Below, in pieces: positions 7,501-12,587 of a DNA stretch of 12,587 nt. The DNA comes from an uncultured Eubacteriales bacterium. GTDB taxonomy: Bacteria; Bacillota; Clostridia; Oscillospirales; CAG-272. The stretch covers positions 1-12,587 of the forward strand of contig CAKRMZ010000041.1 in NCBI GenBank assembly GCA_934365155.1, written 5' to 3'. Within the stretch, counting starts at the first letter, position 1; each line of letters begins with the position of its first letter. The notes beneath the pieces are model-generated. The model saw nothing but the letters and a program-made list of their open reading frames with translations, had not been told where the DNA came from and did not search any database. The position numbers and the translations under genes were made by a program.

Positions 7501-7920
7501 TTGAAACGTTCTTTTTCGGACCGTTTAAGCGATTTCATGCGAGGCCATTATGGTTTCGATGATTTTTCAAAAGCATTGTTTTTAATCGGATTTATTATTT
7601 TTATCATCGGAATTTTCTTTGACTCACACATCATTTCTCGTGTGATTTACGGAATCGCACTGATAGTATATATTTATAATTTGTATCGTTCGACTTCTAA
7701 AAATTTTACACAGCGACAAAAAGAAAATTCAAAGTACCTGCAGATATGGAGTCTCGTAAAGAAATTTTTCCGCAGTCGTTCGGAGCGGTTTAAAAACATT
7801 CGCAAATATCGCTACTTCCATTGTCCGTATTGCAAAACCGATTTGCGTGTTCCGAGGGGAAAAGGCACAATTACACTGACATGCCCGAAATGTCAAAAGC
7901 AGTTTGACAAGCATTCTTAA
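7501..7920 (+). CDS. Small membrane protein with C-terminal zinc ribbon
   Basis: Function unknown. From the TTG at 7501 the product has 139 residues. Two hydrophobic segments (about 25-40 and 44-62) are separated by only a few residues and probably form a hairpin with both ends in the cytoplasm. A strongly basic linker (about 63-105) follows, then a treble-cysteine ribbon with CPYC at 108-111 and CPKC at 128-131, likely binding one zinc ion. LRVPRGKG between the pairs resembles conserved Clostridia proteins annotated only as zinc-ribbon or hypothetical membrane protein. The basic region could touch nucleic acid or phospholipid; this is inference. It lies 13 nt after coaD and 19 nt before tmcAL. 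The TTG start follows from the ribosome site. Confidence 0.85.
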   Translation: MKRSFSDRLSDFMRGHYGFDDFSKALFLIGFIIFIIGIFFDSHIISRVIYGIALIVYIYNLYRSTSKNFTQRQKENSKYLQIWSLVKKFFRSRSERFKNIRKYRYFHCPYCKTDLRVPRGKGTITLTCPKCQKQFDKHS

Positions 7921-7939
7921 TTAAAAACGAGGTAGCACA

Positions 7940-9157
7940 ATGGGGATTTATGCAATTGTTTGTGAATACAATCCTTTTCATAACGGGCATCGTTATCAAA
8001 TACAGGCAATTCGAGCATCGGATCTCGACGCCCGAATTGTTTGCATCATGAGCGGAAACTTTGTGCAACGCGGAGATGTGGCTGTTATGGACAAATATGT
8101 CCGCGCAGAGATGGCTGTGAAAGCCGGCGCGGATTTGGTACTGGAGCTCCCGTTCCCGTGGTGTATGGCACCAGCAGAAATCTTTTCCCGTGCCGCAATG
8201 CAACTGATTGATTCACTCGGCAACGTGGACTTTTTGCATTTTGGAAGCGAAAGCGCCGATGCGGCAATGCTTTTTCGCGTTGCTTCCAATATGCAAAAGG
8301 ACATTTTTCTTTCCGAAGTAAAATCTCTGCGCACAAAAGAACCATCATTACGGTATGCAGATATATTACGGCGCGCCTACACATCCTTGTTCGGCAACGA
8401 GGATGAGGCTGTCTTTCAGGGCTCCAATGATATTTTGGCATTGGAATACATCAAGGCACTGATTCGCATGAATTTACCGATTCAGGCAAAATGCATTCAA
8501 AGAACAGGAAACTTATATAACGACGAGCATTGGGCAGGAGCGTTTCCCAGCGCATCGGCGATTCGAAAAACATTGCTTGCCGATCAAAAACAGGTAGCTC
8601 CAAGCGAAAAATCGGAGTTTGAAGCTCACTGCGCAGAATTTTACGGAAAGCATGAAATTTTTTCACTCGAATCGCTGTCTACGGCGATTCTTGCTTTTTT
8701 TCGGTTGCATGACGAGAGAAAAACCGATGAAATATTCGGAATGAACCCGGCTCGTGCAAAACGGATATTTCGGGCAGCCTCTTGCTCATGTACGCTCTCG
8801 GACTTGATCGCCTCAGCGTGTTCCAAGACCGATTCCGCCTCCGGCATTCGCCGTGCATTATTGTCAGACATGCTAAATGTGAGCAAGGACAGTATGAACG
8901 AGGCACCGGCCTTTTCCTTGATGTTGGCTGCAAGCAGTCAGGGGACCTATTTGTTGAAAAAAATATCACCGAAAATAAAAATCATTACAAAGCCTGCCGA
9001 CTATCGTTTTTGCGATGAACGTGTAAAACGCCAATTTGAGTGTGAAATGCGGGCGGAAAGTTTGTTTGCATTGGCTTCAACCCAAAAGAGGCCGGGGTTC
9101 TCCTGTTTGCAGAAAACGCCGTATATACAGTCGGACAGATGCCATGTTAACTCATAA
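7940..9157 (+). CDS. tmcAL: tRNA(Met) cytidine acetate ligase TmcAL
   Basis: TmcAL (B. subtilis YlbM family) uses ATP and acetate to make N4-acetylcytidine at the wobble position of elongator tRNA-Met, aiding correct AUG decoding. The 405-residue product is near the B. subtilis size. The N-terminal nucleotidyltransferase-like fold shows VCEYNPFHNGH, with the HxGH-type ATP site, then MSGNFVQRGDVAVMDKYVRAEMAVKAGADLV and LPF; FLHFGSES follows, and SNDILALEYIKAL is also conserved. The C-terminal helical part includes IRRALLSDML and AFSLMLAASSQGTYLLKKI, more diverged than the N-terminus. ATG at 7940, GAGGT about 7 nt upstream. Last gene of the uvrC run; a strong terminator begins 11 nt after the stop. 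Confidence 0.94.
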   Translation: MGIYAIVCEYNPFHNGHRYQIQAIRASDLDARIVCIMSGNFVQRGDVAVMDKYVRAEMAVKAGADLVLELPFPWCMAPAEIFSRAAMQLIDSLGNVDFLHFGSESADAAMLFRVASNMQKDIFLSEVKSLRTKEPSLRYADILRRAYTSLFGNEDEAVFQGSNDILALEYIKALIRMNLPIQAKCIQRTGNLYNDEHWAGAFPSASAIRKTLLADQKQVAPSEKSEFEAHCAEFYGKHEIFSLESLSTAILAFFRLHDERKTDEIFGMNPARAKRIFRAASCSCTLSDLIASACSKTDSASGIRRALLSDMLNVSKDSMNEAPAFSLMLAASSQGTYLLKKISPKIKIITKPADYRFCDERVKRQFECEMRAESLFALASTQKRPGFSCLQKTPYIQSDRCHVNS

Positions 9158-9167
9158 ATACAAGTTT

Positions 9168-9202
9168 GGGGAATGCTTGAGCTCAAGCATTCCCCGTTTT
9201 TT
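9168..9202 (+). terminator. Strong intrinsic terminator after tmcAL
   Basis: A perfect 28-nt palindrome at 9168-9195 (GGGGAATGCTTGAG and its reverse complement) is followed by GTTTTTT (9196-9202). It folds as a 12-bp stem with an AGCT loop. The T-run is on the plus-strand side only; on the minus strand the hairpin is followed by AAACTTG. It should therefore act chiefly on the uvrC-tmcAL operon. The T-run overlaps the stop codon of the converging minus-strand gene. Confidence 0.95.
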
Positions 9203-9974
9203 ATGATTTGTGAATTCTATGCGCACGCTTTTTGTATAAAACAACATAAACGATTAACAGGATAATGATCGCTATTACAGCGCCGCCGATATATAAAAAG
9301 CTACGTGATTTTATAAAACTCAAAATGGCATTTTCCTCTTGGGTTTCAACAGATTCATCAATGTAACTCGGATGCTGCAGTAATTTCAAAAGTTCCTCAG
9401 AACTTTCGGAAAATTCAGACGGAATCAGAATATAATCCCGGCTTGCTTCGGTACACAAAGTAATATTACCGTTCGAGTCGGATGAAAAACGGTCGGAAAG
9501 CCAAACCAAATGATAAGAGGGCGTGCTGTCGGAAGACACTGTTTCAAACGATAGAACACGAAAGCTTTTTGATGCATGCGGAGCTCCCAGCGCAACCGTA
9601 ACCTCCGCAAGCCCCGGGTATTGCTGACCGTCCTCAAAATCAATATACAAGGCAGAGCTGTCTTTGAGAATATCGGCAATGGATTTCTCCGGGCAGGCAT
9701 CTACGGTACGAACAGCAACATTAGCAGAAAATTCACGCCACGCAAAGGCCGTTCTTGAAATGCTGAAATTGCTGAAACGCCAGACAGAGCCGTTTGCAAT
9801 CAGCTCAACATCCGGGTATTCAGAGGAATTGATTGCAGAAAGAAAATAATCCATGGGGTCAATCGCCGATTGCACATCACGCAAATCAAACGAAAGTTTG
9901 TCCGATGCACTTACAGCAAATGAAAAAATTATCATGCACACAATGCACACAAACGCAAATTTTTGAAATCTCAT
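9201..9974 (-). CDS. Exported single-pass membrane protein of unknown function
   Basis: I do not recognise this family. The 257-residue product starts MRFQKFAF, with a signal peptide: basic N-end, hydrophobic core to about residue 20, then VSA before Ser24 as a likely cleavage site. An extracytoplasmic domain of about 200 residues follows, acidic and serine-rich, with two cysteines (in VDACPEK and ITLCTEA) that might form a disulfide. A transmembrane helix near 226-247 precedes a basic tail (KKRAHRIHKS), so the predicted form is type I, domain outside. No LPXTG sortase motif or lipobox is seen. The ATG at 9974 has AGGAG 7 nt upstream; the open frame back to 10043 adds 23 residues lacking a ribosome site. 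Single gene, convergent with tmcAL, with its own promoter at 10070-10098. The domain may bind a ligand or partner at the surface; no evidence fixes this. Confidence 0.85.
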   Translation of the reverse strand: MRFQKFAFVCIVCMIIFSFAVSASDKLSFDLRDVQSAIDPMDYFLSAINSSEYPDVELIANGSVWRFSNFSISRTAFAWREFSANVAVRTVDACPEKSIADILKDSSALYIDFEDGQQYPGLAEVTVALGAPHASKSFRVLSFETVSSDSTPSYHLVWLSDRFSSDSNGNITLCTEASRDYILIPSEFSESSEELLKLLQHPSYIDESVETQEENAILSFIKSRSFLYIGGAVIAIIILLIVYVVLYKKRAHRIHKS

Positions 9975-10069
9975 AAAATATCTCCTATATTGCAAAATTG
10001 CAAAACAAAACCGAACGTTACGAGTTAACAAGTCAATAAACACAAACGATCACACAAATATGATAATTC

Positions 10070-10098
10070 ATTATACAATGAAAACGCCGAGAATTCAA
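10070..10098 (-). promoter_or_regulatory. Predicted promoter of the exported-protein gene
   Basis: Minus strand: TTGAAT (10093-10098), a 17-nt spacer, then a perfect TATAAT (10070-10075). The predicted start is near 10063, giving a leader of about 89 nt to the ATG at 9974. This is among the best sigma-A matches in the window. Confidence 0.65.
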
Positions 10099-10241
10099 GT
10101 ATTCACACAGAGGTTTGAAAATGGATTTTTCCGATCCATCCAAAAAACGGAATCCATCAGGATCAAAAAAGGGGTCACAAGCGCAGAATGATTTGAGTTC
10201 ATATTCCTCAAAAAAAATTATAAAAAATTGCAATTTTACTA
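10099..10241. other. Intergenic stretch upstream of the pyr promoter
   Basis: This lies in a 447-nt gap between two divergent start codons (9975-10421). Besides the promoters and the pyr leader given separately, it holds a hydrophilic 48-codon plus-strand frame at 10121-10267 and overlapping inverted repeats at 10121-10157. Near 10210-10235 it becomes nearly pure A/T, which could act as an UP-like element for the pyr promoter. Confidence 0.5.
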
Positions 10242-10267
10242 TTGACTTTTTCGCAAAGAGATGGTAA
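10121..10267 (+). CDS. Possible small ORF of 48 codons
   Basis: An ATG at 10121 has AGAGG about 7 nt upstream and opens 48 codons: a basic, serine-rich start (MDFSDPSKKRNPSG), then KKIIKNCNFTIDFFAKRW. No similarity is recognised. Against it: the frame runs through the -35 and spacer of the pyr promoter, its stop coincides with the -10 box, no promoter of its own is evident, and a frame of this length easily arises by chance. Reported as a low-confidence candidate. Confidence 0.15.
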   Translation: MDFSDPSKKRNPSGSKKGSQAQNDLSSYSSKKIIKNCNFTIDFFAKRW

Positions 10268-10270
10268 TCT
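10242..10270 (+). promoter_or_regulatory. Predicted promoter of the pyrC-carB operon
   Basis: TTGACT (10242-10247), 17 nt, then TAATCT (10265-10270) preceded by TGG, an extended -10 that offsets the weak hexamer. A near-pure A/T tract lies just upstream. The start near 10277 puts the RNA 5' end a few bases before the PyrR-type stem, the right place for an attenuation leader. Confidence 0.6.
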
Positions 10271-10283
10271 GTTTAAGAAAATA

Positions 10284-10319
10284 AATCTTTAAAAACGATA
10301 CAGAGTGATCGGCAAGATT
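10284..10319 (+). promoter_or_regulatory. PyrR-binding anti-antiterminator hairpin (predicted)
   Basis: Lower stem AATCTT (10284-10289) with AAGATT (10314-10319); internal loop TAAAAA against GC; upper stem CGAT (10296-10299) with ATCG (10308-10311); terminal loop ACAGAGTG (10300-10307). This is the layout of known PyrR sites, whose loop region reads ARUCCNGNGAGGYU. The 16-nt top has the same length as the B. subtilis type top I recall, and keeps CAGAG while stem bases co-vary. PyrR with UMP or UTP should stabilise it, freeing the downstream terminator. Departures from consensus in the loop and its closing bases (A for C, U for A) make it a divergent member. Confidence 0.75.
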
Positions 10320-10400
10320 AAACCAATAGAGTTTGTACAGCATTTGATTTAAATGCTATTCATCTGATTTACCGTCTTGCCGTAAAGGCAAGACTTTTTT
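10310..10400 (+). terminator. pyr attenuator: antiterminator and mutually exclusive terminator
   Basis: Terminator: GTCTTGCC (10374-10381), loop GTAAA, GGCAAGAC (10387-10394), then six Ts (10395-10400). Antiterminator: CGGCAAGA (10310-10317) is an exact reverse complement of TCTTGCCG (10375-10382), so it can capture the terminator's 5' arm. The same upstream bases lie in the 3' side of the PyrR hairpin, giving the three-way switch expected of PyrR attenuation. A 7-bp stem, AGCATTT/AAATGCT (10339-10357), sits between and would close the antiterminator's inner loop. Low pyrimidine should favour readthrough into pyrC. Confidence 0.85.
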
Positions 10401-10421
10401 ATTTCGCCGAAAGGAGCTACC

Positions 10422-11648
10422 ATGACATCTCGAGTCAAAGCAAATATGGTATCCATTCATCCGAATACGAAACGGTATGCCCGTATTTGTTCTATGTTAT
10501 CAAGCGGTTCTTTTGCTGCTTTTAATTCTCCCGAATACAGTATTTTTCCCGGTTTTTGCGATGTGCATGTGCATTTTCGAGAACCGGGATTTTCTTATAA
10601 AGAGACCATTCGCTCCGGAAGCCTGGCCGCAGCGCACGGCGGATACACGGCAGTATGCACCATGCCCAACCTGAACCCGGTTCCCGATTCGCCGGCGCAT
10701 CTAAAAGAACAGCTCCGCATCATTGAAAAGGATGCCTGCATTCCGGTTTATCCGCTCGGGGCAATCAGCGTAGGTGAGAGAGGTCAACAGCTCGCCGATA
10801 TGCAGGCAATCGCCGATAAGGTGATCGCCTTCTCCGACGACGGACGCGGAATTCAAGATGAAGCCTTAATGCGCCGTGCCATGCTGGAAGCCAAAGCACT
10901 CAAAAAAACGATTGTTGCCCACTGTGAAGATAATTCCCTGCTGAACAACGGATATATTCACGACGGTGCTTATGCACAAGCACACGGTCATATCGGAATT
11001 TGCTCCGAAAGCGAATACCGTCCGATTGAGCGTGACATTCGTCTGGCGGAGGAGACCGGCTGCGCTTACCATGTATGCCATATTTCCGCCAAAGAAAGCG
11101 TTCAAGCCATTCGACAAGCCAAAAGCCGCGGAGTCAACATAAGCTGTGAAACCGCACCGCACTATTTGTGCCTTTGCGATGAAGATTTGGCAGAGGACGG
11201 TCGTTTTAAAATGAACCCGCCGCTTCGCGGCCCGGAGGATCGAGCCGCTCTGATTGCCGGGATTTTAGACGGCACCATTGATATGATCGCCACAGATCAT
11301 GCACCGCACTCGCTTGAAGAAAAATCGCGTGGCCTTCGAGACAGCGCATTCGGGATCGTAGGCCTTGAAAGTGCATTTCGTGCATTATATACTTTTTTGG
11401 TACGCCCCGGCATTGTTCCGCTGGACACTGTTATTACACTGTTGAGTCAAAATCCGAGAAAGCGTTTTTCCATCCCGGATACCGACGACTTCACCATTTG
11501 GCGTCTCAATGACTGCTATCGCGAAGACCCGGACAGCTATTTATCCCTCGGGCGTTCCACGCCCTTTGCGGAGATGGAACTCTACGGTCGCTGTATGCTG
11601 ACCGTCAATAACGGAAAAATTGTCTACGCCCACGAATCAAACAAATAA
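10422..11648 (+). CDS. pyrC: Dihydroorotase
   Basis: Third step of de novo UMP synthesis: reversible cyclisation of N-carbamoyl-aspartate to dihydroorotate, a cytoplasmic zinc amidohydrolase. The 408 residues fit the class I family. Metal ligands and active-site residues show in DVHVHFREPG (His49, His51), AFSDDG, VAHCEDN, CHISAKES and ATDHAPHS (Asp292). TAVCTMPNLNPVPDS and FKMNPPLRGPEDR are also conserved. The C-terminus keeps STPFAEMELYGR and TVNNGKIVYA. The first 42 residues before PGF lack the usual strand pattern (IKNGxxx...), so the small beta domain looks degenerate, although AAGGAG 5 nt before the ATG supports this start. First gene after the attenuator, 27 nt before carB; repressed by pyrimidines by inference. 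Confidence 0.95.
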   Translation: MTSRVKANMVSIHPNTKRYARICSMLSSGSFAAFNSPEYSIFPGFCDVHVHFREPGFSYKETIRSGSLAAAHGGYTAVCTMPNLNPVPDSPAHLKEQLRIIEKDACIPVYPLGAISVGERGQQLADMQAIADKVIAFSDDGRGIQDEALMRRAMLEAKALKKTIVAHCEDNSLLNNGYIHDGAYAQAHGHIGICSESEYRPIERDIRLAEETGCAYHVCHISAKESVQAIRQAKSRGVNISCETAPHYLCLCDEDLAEDGRFKMNPPLRGPEDRAALIAGILDGTIDMIATDHAPHSLEEKSRGLRDSAFGIVGLESAFRALYTFLVRPGIVPLDTVITLLSQNPRKRFSIPDTDDFTIWRLNDCYREDPDSYLSLGRSTPFAEMELYGRCMLTVNNGKIVYAHESNK

Positions 11649-11660
11649 TACGAATTTATT

Positions 11661-11666
11661 AGGAGG
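11661..11666 (+). promoter_or_regulatory. Ribosome binding site of carB
   Basis: AGGAGG, 9 nt before the ATG at 11676, is an ideal site in the short gap after pyrC. No promoter or terminator is seen in that gap. Confidence 0.85.
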
Positions 11667-11675
11667 ATTTTATTT

Positions 11676-12587
11676 ATGGCAAAACGTACAGACATCAAAA
11701 AAATCTTAATTATCGGATCCGGTCCGATTGTAATCGGGCAGGCGGCTGAGTTTGATTATGCCGGAACACAGGCATGTTTGGCACTGAAAGAGGAAGGATA
11801 CGAAGTCGTTCTTGTCAATTCCAATCCCGCGACGATTATGACTGATACGACAATCGCCGATAAGGTTTATATGGAGCCTCTGACTCTGGAATATATTGCG
11901 AAAATCCTGCGCTATGAGCGTCCGGATGCCATTGTGCCGGGTATCGGCGGACAAACCGGCCTGAATCTGGCCATGCAGCTTGAGAAAAAAGGAATTTTGA
12001 AGGAATGCGGCGTAGAACTACTCGGAACCAGCAGCCAAAGCATTGAACGCGCGGAGGACCGCGAGCTGTTTAAAGAACTTTGCACCTCCATCGGCGAACC
12101 CACAATTCCGTCCGAAATTACCTATAATATCGAAGAAGCCAAAAAGGCCGCCTTGCACATCGGCTATCCGGTTGTCCTGCGCCCCGCTTTCACACTCGGC
12201 GGAACCGGAGGCGGTTTTGCCAATAATGAGAAAGAGCTGACGGAAATCGGCTTAAATGCATTTAAGCTTTCACCGGTCCATCAGGTGTTGATTGAAAAAA
12301 GCGTAAAAGGATATAAAGAGATCGAATTTGAAGTGATGCGCGATTCTTTAGATCATGCCATCACTATATGCGGTATGGAAAACATCGATCCGGTCGGAGT
12401 GCATACCGGCGATTCAATTGTGGTCGCTCCGATTATGACCTTGTCAGAGCATGATTTGAAAATGCTGAATGACAGTGCCATTAAAATCATCCGCGAACTT
12501 AAAATTGAGGGCGGCTGCAATGTGCAGTTTGCCCTGAATCCGAAATCCAGCGAATACTATTTGATTGAAGTCAATCCGCGTGTATCC
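11676..12587 (+). CDS. carB: Carbamoyl-phosphate synthase large subunit, N-terminal part (cut by window edge)
   Basis: Makes carbamoyl phosphate from bicarbonate, ammonia (delivered by the CarA glutaminase) and two ATP, for pyrimidine and arginine synthesis. The first 304 codons are present of about 1,060-1,080. MAKRTDIKKILIIGSGPIVIGQ opens the pre-ATP-grasp domain. AAEFDYAGTQACLALKEEG, NSNPATIMTD, IADKVYMEPLT and PDAIVPGIGGQTGLNLA follow. The first ATP-grasp domain shows PVVLRPAFTLGGTGGG, EKSVKGYKEIEFEVMRD, ENIDPVGVHTGDSIVVAP and the metal-site region FALNP...EVNPRVS. The frame is open to the right edge. Follows pyrC by 27 nt, so under the pyr attenuator. carA is not upstream; it may lie downstream or elsewhere. 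Confidence 0.97.
   Translation, partial: MAKRTDIKKILIIGSGPIVIGQAAEFDYAGTQACLALKEEGYEVVLVNSNPATIMTDTTIADKVYMEPLTLEYIAKILRYERPDAIVPGIGGQTGLNLAMQLEKKGILKECGVELLGTSSQSIERAEDRELFKELCTSIGEPTIPSEITYNIEEAKKAALHIGYPVVLRPAFTLGGTGGGFANNEKELTEIGLNAFKLSPVHQVLIEKSVKGYKEIEFEVMRDSLDHAITICGMENIDPVGVHTGDSIVVAPIMTLSEHDLKMLNDSAIKIIRELKIEGGCNVQFALNPKSSEYYLIEVNPRVS

Noticed and set aside
7871..8441. Several minus-strand open frames inside tmcAL
   Set aside because: They overlap each other and a clear gene, with no family motif or ribosome site.
10033..10233. Minus-strand 66-codon frame upstream of the exported-protein gene
   Set aside because: It runs through the TATAAT promoter, lacks a ribosome site, and has no recognisable motif.

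Overview
The window looks like a chromosomal housekeeping stretch of a low-to-mid GC Gram-positive bacterium, most likely class Clostridia (Bacillota). The reasons are the strong Shine-Dalgarno sites, the TTG and GTG starts, a Ser46-type HPr, a PyrR-like attenuator, TmcAL (YlbM family), and a topoisomerase II pair of the subfamily usual in Clostridia. No CRISPR array, insertion sequence, tRNA, rRNA or phage gene was seen. I did not find a clearly new multi-gene system.

Layout. Minus strand, about 1-3829: a two-gene topoisomerase operon (B subunit, then A subunit), the A subunit running off the left edge. The outermost ~57-77 bases do not continue the A-subunit homology. On the plus strand they read as a piece of a peptide-ABC-transporter solute-binding protein, so the left edge looks like a junction (rearrangement or assembly chimera). 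An AT-rich divergent promoter region (3830-4145) follows. Plus strand, 4146-9157: HPr (ptsH), then a tight run of uvrC, rsmD, coaD, a small membrane zinc-ribbon protein and tmcAL, closed by a strong intrinsic terminator at 9168-9202. A minus-strand gene (9201-9974) converges on that terminator and encodes an unrecognised exported protein with a C-terminal membrane anchor; it has its own good promoter. From 10242 a pyrimidine operon begins: promoter, a roughly 120-nt leader with a PyrR-type anti-antiterminator and a mutually exclusive terminator, pyrC (dihydroorotase), then carB (carbamoyl-phosphate synthase large subunit), cut by the right edge.

How the genes fit. The topoisomerase pair would form one A2B2 type IIA enzyme. 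The uvrC-tmcAL operon joins DNA repair (UvrC), rRNA methylation (RsmD), CoA synthesis (CoaD) and tRNA-Met wobble acetylation (TmcAL), a mixed housekeeping grouping. pyrC and carB act in de novo UMP synthesis, and the leader predicts repression by PyrR with uridine nucleotides. The items most worth checking are the left junction, the exported protein at 9201-9974, the quinolone-contact substitutions in the topoisomerase A subunit, and the divergent PyrR loop.
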